Shown: positions 10,305 to 20,534 of the stretch, one piece after another
Position numbering within the stretch: the first letter of the stretch is position 1
Layout of the letters: every line of letters starts with the position of its first letter
Translations under genes and position numbers: made by a program
NCBI GenBank assembly: GCA_001512505.1
Contig: LFSC01000015.1
Span: 1-56,922 of the forward strand
Length of the DNA stretch: 56,922 nt
Source of the DNA: Clostridiaceae bacterium DTU079
GTDB lineage: Bacteria; Bacillota; Clostridia; Acetivibrionales; Acetivibrionaceae
Reading direction: 5' to 3'
The notes under the pieces: model-generated
Told to the model about the DNA's origin: nothing
The model's input: only the letters and a program-made list of their open reading frames with translations
Database searches by the model: none

Positions 10305-10497
10305 TAATATTTCTGTGGATATTTTTTCATCTTCTATGTTGAAAAATTAATTAAAATTGCGATAATATACTTATTTCCCTGTTGATAACTCACAAATTAT
10401 CAACAAAATTCTGTTGATAATTTGTTTATATCTATAATAAAAAATATAATTATATTTTTTACCATTAATATTATATGAGGCTTTTTCAAAATTATAC
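10305..10497 (+). repeat. oriC module, copy 1
   Basis: This is the first of two related segments. It has a TGTGGATA box, a variable AT-rich spacer, a three-box cluster around 10380-10420 with the order TGTTGATAA, TTATCAACA, TGTTGATAA, then the landmark ACCATTAATATTATATGAGG at 10461-10480. Copy 2 follows at an offset of 305-308 bp. Box spacing inside the cluster is identical in both copies (17 and 15 bp start to start). Confidence 0.8.
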
Positions 10498-10611
10498 TAA
10501 AAATAAAATAATTTTATAAACGGCCTCCATACACTTTTTTACCGGCTTATTGGGCATAAATGTCCAAGTTGATGGCTTCAAGGTCCATCTCAGAATAATC
10601 AAAAAATATGA

Positions 10612-10805
10612 ATTAAATTTTTGTGGATAACTTTTCTTTTTTGTGTTGAATATTGACCAAAAGTCTGATAATATAATTAATGCCTGTTGATAACTCACAA
10701 ATTATCAACAAAAGAATGTTGATAATTTATACATATTTTCTTTTACTAAATTTATATATTTAAAGTTTACCACTAATATTGTATGAAGCTTTTATAAAAT
10801 TATAC
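10612..10805 (+). repeat. oriC module, copy 2
   Basis: This is the second related segment, with perfect TGTGGATAA at 10622, the same three-box cluster at 10685-10725 and the landmark ACCACTAATATTGTATGAAG from 10769. The segment between the single box and the cluster has diverged, but the cluster and its flanks CTCACAAATTATCAACAAAA are the same as in copy 1. The duplication is therefore old but under constraint at the boxes. Confidence 0.8.
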
Positions 10806-10906
10806 AAAATTATTTAATATGTGCTTAAATTACCTTCAGTTTGTCTAAAATTTTGTATATATACTATTTAAACCAACGATAAACGGGATAAAACACATTA
10901 GATAAA

Positions 10907-10931
10907 TTGCTATTAAGAGAGTTAATAGCAA
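10907..10931 (+). promoter_or_regulatory. perfect inverted repeat in dnaA leader
   Basis: TTGCTATTAA (10907-10916) and TTAATAGCAA (10922-10931) form a 10-bp perfect inverted repeat with a GAGAG loop. Six T follow after AGTGC, and the dnaA start is 44 bp downstream. It could be an RNA hairpin (a weak terminator or attenuator) or a protein-binding operator; the sequence alone does not decide. Confidence 0.6.
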
Positions 10932-10974
10932 AGTGCTTTTTTATTCTTATTTTTTTAAATTTTTGGAGGGAATT

Positions 10975-12309
10975 ATGAGTATCCAACTAAACGAGATATG
11001 GCAAAAAACTTTGGGATTGTTAAAAAACGAACTCACTGAGATTAGCTACAATACTTGGATTAAAACCATCGATCCATTATCCATAGATTTAAACACAATT
11101 AATTTGGCCGTTCCCGCTGATTTCAATAAAGGAATCCTTGAATCAAGATACAAGGATTTGATAAAAAATGCAATTAAACAAGCTACGTATAAAGAATATG
11201 AAATAAATTTCGTTGTTCCGTCACTGGATAACATGGAAAAGATTAAGAAACAATCCGAAAAAACATCCGGTGAAGATACAACCGTATCAATTCTCAATCC
11301 TAAATATACTTTTGATACCTTTGTAATAGGTAACAGCAACAGGTTTGCGCATGCTGCCGCTTTAGCTGTAGCCGAGGCGCCGGGTAAGGCATACAATCCT
11401 TTATTTATATATGGCGGTGTTGGTCTTGGAAAAACCCATCTTATGCATGCCATTGGCCATTACATATTAAATCAAAATTCTTCGCAAAGGGTTTTGTATG
11501 TATCGTCGGAAAAATTTACAAACGAGCTGATAAACGCAATTAAAGACAATAAAAATGAAGAATTCAGATCAAAATACAGAAATATCGATGTGCTCCTTAT
11601 CGACGATATTCAGTTTATTGCAGGTAAAGAAAGAACTGAGGAAGAGTTTTTCCATACATTTAACGCTTTGTATGAAGCAAATAAGCAGATAATTATATCC
11701 AGCGATAAGCCCCCGAAGGAAATCACATCCTTGGAGGACCGTTTAAGATCCAGGTTTGAGTGGGGTTTAACTGCGGACATGCAGGCACCGGATTTGGAAA
11801 CAAGAATAGCTATTTTGAGGAAAAAAGCCCAGCTTGAAAACTTGGATGTACCTAATGAAATAATAGTTTTCATCGCAGATAAGATAGCATCCAACATAAG
11901 AGAATTGGAAGGTGCTCTAAATAAAGTAATAGCTTATTCTTCCCTTACTCAAAATGAAATTACTTTGGAGCTGGCAAACGAAGCACTGAAAGATGTTTTA
12001 TCCGCCAACAAGACTAAAGTTTTAAACTGTGTCACCATTCAGGAAGTTGTAGCCAGATATTTCGATATTAGACCCGAGGACTTTAAATCAAAAAAGAGGA
12101 CAAGGGATATAGCTTATCCAAGGCAAATTGCCATGTTCCTATGCAGAGATTTAACAGACATGTCTCTTCCGAAAATAGGTGAGGGGTTCGGTGGAAGGGA
12201 CCATACTACGGTAATACACGCATGTGAAAAAATACAAGCCGATTTGGAGAGTAATTCCGAAACACGAAGAGCTATCAGCGAAATAAAAAGAAATCTGCTT
12301 GGAAAATAA
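10975..12309 (+). CDS. dnaA: chromosomal replication initiator DnaA
   Basis: 444 residues from ATG 10975, chosen because TTGGAGGG lies 7 bp upstream and the protein then begins [10 protein letters not shown] like other DnaA proteins. An in-frame start at 10933 would add 14 residues without homology. Domain I (about 1-85) is followed by a short linker, then the AAA+ domain with [15 protein letters not shown] (Walker A) and [11 protein letters not shown] (Walker B). The C-terminal DNA-binding domain carries the signature [15 protein letters not shown]. It binds the box clusters on both sides of its own gene to open the origin and probably also regulates its own expression. Confidence 0.97.
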   Translation: MSIQLNEIWQKTLGLLKNELTEISYNTWIKTIDPLSIDLNTINLAVPADFNKGILESRYKDLIKNAIKQATYKEYEINFVVPSLDNMEKIKKQSEKTSGEDTTVSILNPKYTFDTFVIGNSNRFAHAAALAVAEAPGKAYNPLFIYGGVGLGKTHLMHAIGHYILNQNSSQRVLYVSSEKFTNELINAIKDNKNEEFRSKYRNIDVLLIDDIQFIAGKERTEEEFFHTFNALYEANKQIIISSDKPPKEITSLEDRLRSRFEWGLTADMQAPDLETRIAILRKKAQLENLDVPNEIIVFIADKIASNIRELEGALNKVIAYSSLTQNEITLELANEALKDVLSANKTKVLNCVTIQEVVARYFDIRPEDFKSKKRTRDIAYPRQIAMFLCRDLTDMSLPKIGEGFGGRDHTTVIHACEKIQADLESNSETRRAISEIKRNLLGK

Positions 12310-12320
12310 GAAATATAATA

Positions 12321-12368
12321 CTATTAAACTAAATCATCTTTTATTAAATTATTTAGTTTAATAGTTTT
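12321..12368 (+). terminator. terminator after dnaA
   Basis: CTATTAAACTAAAT (12321-12334) and ATTTAGTTTAATAG (12351-12364) form a perfect 14-bp stem with a 16-nt loop, followed by TTTT. The stem is AT-only apart from a few G-C pairs, so termination may be partial. Confidence 0.6.
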
Positions 12369-12560
12369 CAACAGAATTTGTTGATATGGGGAAAACTTGA
12401 TGTGGGTATTATGTGTAAAACTTGATCAAAGTTTTATTAATGTTAAAGCTGTTGATTATTTAAATCAAAATATCAACACATTAATAACAGCAGGAATTAT
12501 TTATTTTCCCTATGTTTGGACATGTTATTAACAATATCAACAACACTTATTACTATTATT
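12369..12560 (+). other. dnaA-dnaN intergenic box cluster (second part of oriC)
   Basis: Several near-consensus DnaA boxes occur here: TGTTGATAT 12379-12387, TGTTGATTA 12450-12458, ATATCAACA 12470-12478, TTATTAACA 12525-12533 and ATATCAACA 12534-12542. Each differs by at least one base from the main-cluster form. In Bacillus-type bipartite origins the dnaA-dnaN gap holds the unwinding element, so this may be the second half of a bipartite oriC. Confidence 0.6.
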
Positions 12561-12609
12561 ACTGAATAATTATTATTTTTATATAAAGAAACAGGAGGTT
12601 CTTTTCGGT

Positions 12610-13713
12610 ATGAAAATTATATGTTCAAAGGAAGAACTAGTCAACGGAATTAACATAGTTCAAAAAGCAGTTTCAGCAAAAACAACATTTCCTATATTAG
12701 AAGGAATACTGATTGAGGCAGGGGATCAATTTAAGCTGACAGGAAATGACCTCGAATTGGGAATAGAGTGCTTTGTTAATGCTGATATAAGAGAACAGGG
12801 TTCTATAGTATTAAACTCCAGAATGTTCGGTGAAATTATAAAGAAACTTCCGGATTCCGAAGTTTTGATTGAAGTTAAAGAAAACAACAATGTAATTATA
12901 GAATGCGATAACTCACACTTTGAGCTAAAGGGCATGCCCTCTGAAGGATATCCTTCATTACCTCAGATTGAAAGTGAACAAACCTTTACAATTTCGCAAA
13001 AAGAACTAAGGGAAATGATACGACAAACTTTGTTCGCCGTAAGCGTAGACGAAAACAGACCGATATTTACAGGTTCATTGATAGAATGTATTGATAAAGA
13101 GCTGACAATTGTGTCTATAGATGGGTTCAGAATGGCAATTAGAAAAACCGTGCATGAAAATGATGCATCAAATTTCAGCGTTGTAGTTCCGGGAAAGGCT
13201 CTGAATGAAATAGTTAAAATATTACAGACGATTGATGATAATGTTACAATTTGCAGTTCCCAGAATCAAATACTCTTTGATATAGGAAATTGCAGAATTG
13301 TTTCAAGGCTTTTAGAAGGAGAATATCTAAACTACAGAAGTATTATACCGAAAGAATACGAGACCAGTGTACGGGCCAATACTAAAGAAATGCTGTCCAG
13401 TATAGAAAGGGCTTCATTGATAACCTTGGATGAGAAAAAATACCCGGTAAAATTTAATATTTCGGATGATAAAATAATTATATCTTCAAATACCGAAATT
13501 GGTGCCGTCAGAGAAGAAGTAAGAGTAGACGTAAACGGGGAAAATATGACTGTTGGATTTAATCCGAGATATTTCATAGAAGCATTGAGGGTAATTGAAG
13601 ATGATGAAATAAATATGTTTTTTACGACAAGTATAGGTCCTTGTACTATAAGACCTCTTGAAGGGGAAAGATTTGTATATATGATTTTGCCGGTAAAAAT
13701 AAACAATGAATAG
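12610..13713 (+). CDS. dnaN: DNA polymerase III sliding clamp (beta subunit)
   Basis: 367 residues, full length, built of three clamp domains of about 120 residues each. It begins MKIICSKEELVNGINIVQKAVS and ends YMILPVKINNE, the usual IRP-LEG-YMILPVK terminus that lines the partner-binding pocket. The clamp tethers DNA polymerase and many repair proteins to DNA. Its ATG has AGGAGG about 10 bp upstream. It lies 300 bp after dnaA across the second box cluster and 11 bp before yaaA. Confidence 0.97.
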   Translation: MKIICSKEELVNGINIVQKAVSAKTTFPILEGILIEAGDQFKLTGNDLELGIECFVNADIREQGSIVLNSRMFGEIIKKLPDSEVLIEVKENNNVIIECDNSHFELKGMPSEGYPSLPQIESEQTFTISQKELREMIRQTLFAVSVDENRPIFTGSLIECIDKELTIVSIDGFRMAIRKTVHENDASNFSVVVPGKALNEIVKILQTIDDNVTICSSQNQILFDIGNCRIVSRLLEGEYLNYRSIIPKEYETSVRANTKEMLSSIERASLITLDEKKYPVKFNISDDKIIISSNTEIGAVREEVRVDVNGENMTVGFNPRYFIEALRVIEDDEINMFFTTSIGPCTIRPLEGERFVYMILPVKINNE

Positions 13714-13724
13714 GAGAGCTGGAA

Positions 13725-13931
13725 GTGATTTCTGTTAAAATAGAAACTGAATTTATAAAACTGGATCAATTTTTGAAGTGGGTAGGTTTGGTTCTGACCG
13801 GAGCAGATGCTAAAATATTGATATCTAACGGATTAATAAGGGTTAACGGAGAAGTTGAGTTAAGAAGAGGAAGAAAACTAAGATCCGGAGATATAGTGGA
13901 GCTGGATAATAAGGAATACCAAATAGAGTGA
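13725..13931 (+). CDS. yaaA: S4-domain RNA-binding protein YaaA/RlbA
   Basis: 68 residues, almost wholly an S4 RNA-binding fold: IKLDQFLKWVGLVLTGADAK, then ISNGLIRVNGEVELRRGRKLRSGDIVEL as separate runs. The start is GTG, with AGGAG about 9 bp upstream. It lies between dnaN and recF as in Bacillus (yaaA). The family is linked to ribosome large-subunit maturation by its S4 fold, but its exact role here cannot be read from sequence. Confidence 0.9.
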   Translation: MISVKIETEFIKLDQFLKWVGLVLTGADAKILISNGLIRVNGEVELRRGRKLRSGDIVELDNKEYQIE

Positions 13932-13947
13932 TATCCGGAGGTAAAAT

Positions 13948-15063
13948 TTGTATATAAAAAGTTTGTCATTAAAAGATTTTCGAAATTATAAAAATGCTTT
14001 TATTTTATTTTCCAAGAACCTGAATATTATTTACGGAAATAACGCTCAGGGAAAGACCAATATTATAGAAGCCATTTTTTTGTGTGCCTCGGGAAGATCC
14101 CACCGTACTTCAAAAGATATTGAGATGGTTAGTATAAATAAAAATGAATTTAATGTATCTGTGGAGCTAATAAAAGAAGAAGAAAATAAAAGTATAGAAA
14201 TGAAGTATGAAACAGGCAAGAAAAAGATGATAAGAATAAATGAAATTCCTGTTGTAAGAATCGGAAATTTGATGGGTAATTTGATTGCCGTTATTTTTTC
14301 TCCTGAAGATATAATGATAGTAAAAGAAGGACCGGCACTAAGAAGAAGATTTATTGATATAAGCATCAGTCAGCTGAAACCATCATATTTTTATGATTTA
14401 CAACAGTATAACAAAATATTGCTCCAGAGAAATACGCTTCTAAAAGAAATACAGTTTAACCGAAGTTTGATTGAAACTCTTGAGATATGGGATGAAAAGA
14501 TATCGGAAACAGCTGCCAGAATCATGAAGGTTAGAAACTCTTTTTTATTTGAATTAAATCAAAAGGCTAAGGATATACATTATAAGATTACCAATGGATG
14601 TGAAGAATTGGATATAAAATATAATCCTTCAATTGATAAAACAGATTTAAGTGATGCTGAAAATATTAAGAATAAATTAATGGCAGAGTTTTCAAAAATG
14701 AGAAATGCTGAACTGAAAAGATGTATTACAATGGTTGGGCCTCATAGAGATGATTATGATATATTATTAAACGGATTGAATTTAAAAATTTACGGATCCC
14801 AAGGGCAACAAAGGACAGCTGTTTTATCTATTAAGCTGGCTGAAATAGAAATTATAAAAAACATTATAGGGGAAAATCCTGTACTTTTATTGGATGATGT
14901 AATGTCTGAATTGGATTTAGAAAGAAGAGAATTCCTTCTCGAAAACATAAAAAACATTCAGACTTTTATTACATGTACTGAAAAAGATGTTTTTATGAAT
15001 AAAAAATTAGATGAAGCTTTATTTATACATGTTGAGGACGGGAATGTAAAAATTGAAAATTAG
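13948..15063 (+). CDS. recF: DNA replication and repair protein RecF
   Basis: 371 residues. The start is TTG 13948-13950, placed by GGAGG 6 bp upstream and by the family N-terminus (M)YIKSLSLKDFRNYKN. It has Walker A GNNAQGKTNIIEAI (about 30-43), an ABC-type signature and a Walker B region LLLDDVMSELDLERR near the C-terminus. This is an SMC-like ATPase without long coiled coils. RecF helps load RecA at gaps with RecO and RecR. It follows yaaA by 16 bp. Confidence 0.96.
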   Translation: MYIKSLSLKDFRNYKNAFILFSKNLNIIYGNNAQGKTNIIEAIFLCASGRSHRTSKDIEMVSINKNEFNVSVELIKEEENKSIEMKYETGKKKMIRINEIPVVRIGNLMGNLIAVIFSPEDIMIVKEGPALRRRFIDISISQLKPSYFYDLQQYNKILLQRNTLLKEIQFNRSLIETLEIWDEKISETAARIMKVRNSFLFELNQKAKDIHYKITNGCEELDIKYNPSIDKTDLSDAENIKNKLMAEFSKMRNAELKRCITMVGPHRDDYDILLNGLNLKIYGSQGQQRTAVLSIKLAEIEIIKNIIGENPVLLLDDVMSELDLERREFLLENIKNIQTFITCTEKDVFMNKKLDEALFIHVEDGNVKIEN

Positions 15064-15203
15064 ATAAAAAAAATTAGCTTTTTCAAAGATAAATTGTATA
15101 TAATAATTAATAATGAAATATATTAAATAATTTGCAGTTTGTATTATATTGGGATAGAATATATAGGGCAATAAAAATAAAAAAAACATCTTGGAGGATA
15201 TAT

Positions 15204-15488
15204 ATGTTTTTGCATATTGGCGGAGATTATGTTGTTTCACTTAAGAATATAATCGCAATTATGGACTTGGAAACAACTACTATTTCAAAGGATACAAAAG
15301 AATTTTTAAAAATAGCTGAAGAGGAAGGCTTTGTAATGAGTATTACCGATGAAATACCAAAATCTTTTATTATTACTGAGGTAGATAAAAAAAGCAAAAT
15401 TTATCTATCGCCTATTTCTTCCGTTACTTTGCAAAAAAGAGCGAGTTTTTTGGAAGAAACCTCTAAAAACTTTATTGTAAATAAGTAA
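15204..15488 (+). CDS. remB: extracellular matrix regulator RemB-like (DUF370)
   Basis: 94 residues from ATG 15204, chosen because GGAGG lies 8 bp upstream; an earlier in-frame start at 15132 has no ribosome site. It begins MFLHIGGDYVVSLKNIIAI and shows the DUF370 pattern found between recF and gyrB in many Firmicutes (YaaB/RemB). In Bacillus RemA and RemB affect biofilm matrix genes; RemA is a DNA-binding protein. The exact role here is inferred only from family and position. The gyrB start is 41 bp downstream. Confidence 0.85.
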   Translation: MFLHIGGDYVVSLKNIIAIMDLETTTISKDTKEFLKIAEEEGFVMSITDEIPKSFIITEVDKKSKIYLSPISSVTLQKRASFLEETSKNFIVNK

Positions 15489-15520
15489 ACCGACAATGAT
15501 ATACTAAGGTGTTTATATAG

Positions 15521-17443
<1,923 letters not shown>

Positions 17444-17510
17444 AAAATTAAAAAATACTGATGAAATAAATATTAAAAAATGGTTTCATTTAATATGATA
17501 AATTATATAT

Positions 17511-17540
17511 AAATAGGGGATGAAAACCCTATTTTATTTT
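17511..17540 (+). terminator. terminator after gyrB
   Basis: AAATAGGG (17511-17518) and CCCTATTT (17527-17534) form a perfect 8-bp stem with an 8-nt loop, followed by TATTTT. It lies 68 bp after the gyrB stop. Confidence 0.75.
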
Positions 17541-17690
17541 GCTTTATAGATACATATAATTTGAATAAATTATAATTGTAAAAAAATTTATCTTTAACAT
17601 TATCTAAATATGTAAGGATGAATCTTAAAAAACGTTAAGAGTTAATCTTAAGAATAATGTAAAAATAGAATATTAAATTTTCTAAAAGAA

Positions 17691-17706
17691 TGTTTCACGT
17701 GAAACA
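17691..17706. other. parS centromere site 1
   Basis: TGTTTCACGTGAAACA is a perfect match to the 16-bp bacterial parS palindrome bound by ParB. It lies 155 bp upstream of parA and about 7 kb from oriC. A second identical site is at 19660-19675. Confidence 0.95.
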
Positions 17707-17860
17707 ATTTTAATAAAGATATTTTATAAAGATGAATAAAATAGTCATTATACATTTGTATAAAGAAGATTATGTGGTATAATTAAGTAATAAATTTTAT
17801 AATTAAAAAGCAAATTATAAAATGAATTGAACTAGTATCAGATACTGAGGAGTGAGTTTA

Positions 17861-18637
17861 ATGTCAAAAGTAATTGCAGTAGCAAATCAGAAGGGTGGAG
17901 TAGGTAAGACAACTACTGCAGTAAATCTAAGTTCTTGCTTGGCATACAAAGGAAAAAAAGTTTTATTGTTGGATATAGATCCCCAGGGAAATACAACGAG
18001 CGGATTGGGAATTGATAAAAAGAAAATTGAAAAATCAACTTATGATATTTTAATCAATGATATTAATATAAAGGATATAATAATTGGCACACCTGTTGAG
18101 AACCTTGAATTATGTCCATCAAATATAGAATTGGCAGGTGCCGAAGTTGAATTGGTTTCTTCAATTTCAAGGGAAACCAGATTAAAAAATGCCTTATCTG
18201 AAGTAAGGGAAAGATATGATTATATCATAATTGATTGCCCACCTTCTTTGGGACTATTAACCTTAAACTCACTTACAGCAGCTGATAAGATTCTTGTACC
18301 TATTCAGTGCGAATACTACGCACTGGAAGGATTGAGTCAATTAATGGAAACTGTTAAGCTTGTTCAAAAGCATCTAAACAAAGATCTGGATGTTGAAGGT
18401 GTTGTTTTAACAATGTTTGATGCAAGAACAAATTTATCTATTCAGGTAGTTGAAGAAGTAAAAAAGTATTTTAAAAATAAAGTTTATAGAACGATTATTC
18501 CAAGAAATGTCCGTCTAAGTGAAGCACCAAGCTTTGGATTGCCTATCATTTTATATGATCCGAAATCAAAGGGGGCAGAATGTTATTTGGAGTTAGCAGA
18601 AGAAGTAATACAGTATTCCGAGGAGGATGTAAAATGA
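17861..18637 (+). CDS. parA: chromosome partitioning ATPase ParA/Soj
   Basis: 258 residues from ATG 17861, with GAGGAG 9 bp upstream; the GTG at 17852 overlaps this ribosome site and is unlikely. The deviant Walker A motif is KGGVGKTT, in AVANQKGGVGKTTTAVNLSS, followed by DIDPQGNTTSGLG and DCPPSLGLLTLNSL. ParA/Soj moves ParB-parS complexes and in Bacillus also tunes DnaA activity. The stop overlaps the parB ATG (ATGA), so the two are translationally coupled. Confidence 0.95.
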   Translation: MSKVIAVANQKGGVGKTTTAVNLSSCLAYKGKKVLLLDIDPQGNTTSGLGIDKKKIEKSTYDILINDINIKDIIIGTPVENLELCPSNIELAGAEVELVSSISRETRLKNALSEVRERYDYIIIDCPPSLGLLTLNSLTAADKILVPIQCEYYALEGLSQLMETVKLVQKHLNKDLDVEGVVLTMFDARTNLSIQVVEEVKKYFKNKVYRTIIPRNVRLSEAPSFGLPIILYDPKSKGAECYLELAEEVIQYSEEDVK

Positions 18638-19512
18638 ATAAGAAGGGTTTGGGAAAAGGTTTAGGTGCGTTGATTTCGGCTGCGAATGAAGAAGTTAATG
18701 AAGAAATAAATGAAAAAAAAGGTATTGTGGAATTAAAGATAAATGATATTGAACCGAATATTAATCAGCCTAGAAAAAAATTTGACGATGAAAAACTATT
18801 AAAGCTTTCTGAATCTATAAAAAAGCATGGGGTTGTTCAACCTATAATTGTTAAGAAGGAAGATAATACATACAGAATTGTTGCCGGTGAAAGAAGATGG
18901 AGAGCAGCAAGAATGGCCGGATTAAAAACAATTCCTGTTATTATAAAAGAATTATCTGAAAGACAGGTAATGGAAATTGCCCTTATTGAAAATTTACAAA
19001 GAGAAGATTTAAATCCTATTGAAGAGGCAGAAGCTTTTGAGAGACTTTTAAATGAGTATAACCTTACGCAGGAAGAATTATCTGAAGCTATTGGAAGAAG
19101 CAGGTCAGCTATAGCCAATACCATTAGACTTTTGGGTCTTTCGGAAAAAGTAAAGAACTGCTTAATAAATCAGGATATAACAAGCGGACATGCCAGGGCT
19201 ATTCTTTCTGTTGATAATAAAGAATTACAGGAAAAGATTTGCGATGAAATAATAGAAAAAAATCTTACTGTTAGGCAAACAGAAACTTTGGTAAAGAGAT
19301 TTATATCTGAAGAAAAAAAAGAAAACAAAAAGAATAAAGAAAATAAAAACAATGATGAGTATTTAAAGATAGAAGAAAACTTGCAAGGTATTTTTGGAAC
19401 CAAGGTTCGTTTAGTATCAAACAATAAAAAGGGAAGAATAATGATTGAATATTATTCAGAAGAAGAATTGGATAGATTATTAACACTATTTGGTATGATT
19501 GAGAAAAAGTAG
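18634..19512 (+). CDS. parB: chromosome partitioning protein ParB/Spo0J
   Basis: 292 residues from ATG 18634, with AGGAGG 8 bp upstream and a 4-bp overlap with parA. The N-terminus KGLGKGLGALIS is the usual ParA-stimulating tail. The ParB domain has NQPRKKFDDEKL, the CTP-binding GERRWRAARMAG and LIENLQREDLNPIEEAEA, then a helix-turn-helix and a lysine/asparagine-rich linker (about 225-245) before the C-terminal dimer domain. The two flanking parS sites are its expected targets. It is a paralogue of noc at 2470. Confidence 0.95.
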   Translation: MNKKGLGKGLGALISAANEEVNEEINEKKGIVELKINDIEPNINQPRKKFDDEKLLKLSESIKKHGVVQPIIVKKEDNTYRIVAGERRWRAARMAGLKTIPVIIKELSERQVMEIALIENLQREDLNPIEEAEAFERLLNEYNLTQEELSEAIGRSRSAIANTIRLLGLSEKVKNCLINQDITSGHARAILSVDNKELQEKICDEIIEKNLTVRQTETLVKRFISEEKKENKKNKENKNNDEYLKIEENLQGIFGTKVRLVSNNKKGRIMIEYYSEEELDRLLTLFGMIEKK

Positions 19513-19659
19513 GACGCTCTATTTTAGTTTTAAAAGGATTTTTGTCAATAGGGTAATATACTTTTATATATTAAGATAAAGATCTGTTAAAACGAAAAAT
19601 AGATACCTATATTTTAAAATGGAAAATTAAGCTAATTCTAATAAATAGATTATAAAAAT

Positions 19660-19675
19660 TGTTTCACGTGAAACA
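19660..19675. other. parS centromere site 2
   Basis: TGTTTCACGTGAAACA is identical to site 1 and lies 147 bp after parB in the gap before the DUF4446 gene. The two sites bracket the parAB operon. Confidence 0.95.
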
Positions 19676-19788
19676 TTATTTGTTGTATATATTTAATTCT
19701 AATCAATTTAAAAGCAATTAGCTAAAATTATTTATGTAGCTAACATATTAAAATCAATAAAATAATTAAGAAAGAAAAGTGATGCAAA

Positions 19789-20301
19789 ATGAAATTTAAT
19801 ATAACTAATTTATATAAAACAATTGATATTTATAGTCCTTATATTTTAATTGTACTTTCATTGATAATATTTATTTTGCTTATAACTCAAATAAGGACCG
19901 CATCAAAGCTTAAAAAACTAAATTCAAAATATAAAAAATTATTAAACGGTGCGGACAATAAAAGTCTTGAACAATTAATATTTGATACAATGAATATTTC
20001 AAATGATATTGTATCGGAAAACAAAGAAATTATAAAAAGAATAAAAATTATTGAAAGAGATATGCAAAATTGCATACAGAAAGTTGGCGTGGTGAGATAC
20101 AATGCTTTTGAAAATGTGGGTAGCGATTTAAGTTTTTCAATAGCATTACTGGATAATAACGATAACGGCGTTGTAATTAGCGGGATTTACTCGAGAGATT
20201 CTTCTGCAACTTATGCAAAGAAGATAATAAACGGGCAGTCAAAGCATCCTCTTTCCGCAGAGGAATTACAGGCTATATCCGAATCGAAAAAAATAGTGTA
20301 G
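19789..20301 (+). CDS. DUF4446 family membrane protein
   Basis: 170 residues. One N-terminal transmembrane segment (about 17-37, YILIVLSLIIFILLI) is followed by a coiled coil to about 95, then a C-terminal domain with VGVVRYNAFENVGSDLSFSIALL-type sequence and SGIYSRDSSATYAKKI. This pattern matches DUF4446, a family of unknown function that often follows parB in Clostridia. The segment after the membrane helix looks cytoplasmic. Its place beside parAB suggests a link to the cell cycle, but no function is known to me. Confidence 0.8.
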   Translation: MKFNITNLYKTIDIYSPYILIVLSLIIFILLITQIRTASKLKKLNSKYKKLLNGADNKSLEQLIFDTMNISNDIVSENKEIIKRIKIIERDMQNCIQKVGVVRYNAFENVGSDLSFSIALLDNNDNGVVISGIYSRDSSATYAKKIINGQSKHPLSAEELQAISESKKIV

Positions 20302-20304
20302 TAT

Positions 20305-20334
20305 TTGAGAAACTTTATTTACTAGTGGTATAAT
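20305..20334 (+). promoter_or_regulatory. promoter of the candidate RNA and TPR gene
   Basis: TTGAGA (20305-20310) and a perfect TATAAT (20329-20334) are 18 bp apart. The expected start is about 20340-20342, exactly at the GAGGCA that opens the structured segment. It begins 3 bp after the DUF4446 stop. Confidence 0.7.
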
Positions 20335-20339
20335 ATAAC

Positions 20340-20500
20340 GAGGCAATAGAAACCCATATTTTTAATAGTGCCGGCTAACGGTAAGTCTATTTATCAATGA
20401 GTATGTTTGTGCCTCTATTAAAGAACAGCTGGTTTATGAATGTTTGTCTTCAATCTAAAAGACGTTAACCGGAAGTACTATAAGTATTGGTATTAGTATA
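20340..20500 (+). ncRNA. candidate structured leader or small RNA
   Basis: The segment downstream of the promoter is unusually rich in pairing for this AT-rich genome. GAGGCA (20340-20345) pairs with TGCCTC (20410-20415). CCGGCTAAC (20371-20379) pairs at 8 of 9 positions with GTTAACCGG (20464-20472), and the flanking AGT and ACT extend it. GTCTT and AAGAC make a small hairpin near 20446-20463. The first two helices cross, so they form a pseudoknot or are alternatives. I recognise no known riboswitch, 6S, tmRNA or SRP signature. The downstream TPR gene starts at 20535. Confidence 0.4.
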
Positions 20501-20534
20501 ATAACTAATGCTAATTAATTACAGGGTGAATAAA

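Larger units (their letters stand above)
10107..10974. other. oriC upstream region (replication origin)
   Basis: An 868-bp gene-free, AT-rich stretch lies between divergent rpmH and dnaA. DnaA-box-like 9-mers cluster in it: TGTGGATAT 10314-10322, TGTTGATAA 10380-10388, TTATCAACA 10397-10405, TGTTGATAA 10412-10420, perfect TGTGGATAA 10622-10630, TGTTGATAA 10685-10693, TTATCAACA 10702-10710 and TGTTGATAA 10717-10725. AT-only tracts at 10430-10475 and 10735-10765 could be unwinding elements. The location and box density support an origin by analogy with Bacillus and Clostridium. Confidence 0.9.
17444..17860. other. gyrB-parA intergenic region
   Basis: This 417-bp gap holds the gyrB terminator (17511-17540) and a perfect parS site (17691-17706). 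The rest is AT-rich and without a convincing ORF. The parA promoter probably lies between parS and 17850, where TATAAT-like runs are frequent, but none has a clear -35. Confidence 0.6.

Noticed and set aside
10492..10698. Minus-strand ORF of 68 residues inside oriC
   Set aside because: It crosses the repeated origin module and has no ribosome site or family match. The DnaA boxes explain the sequence better.
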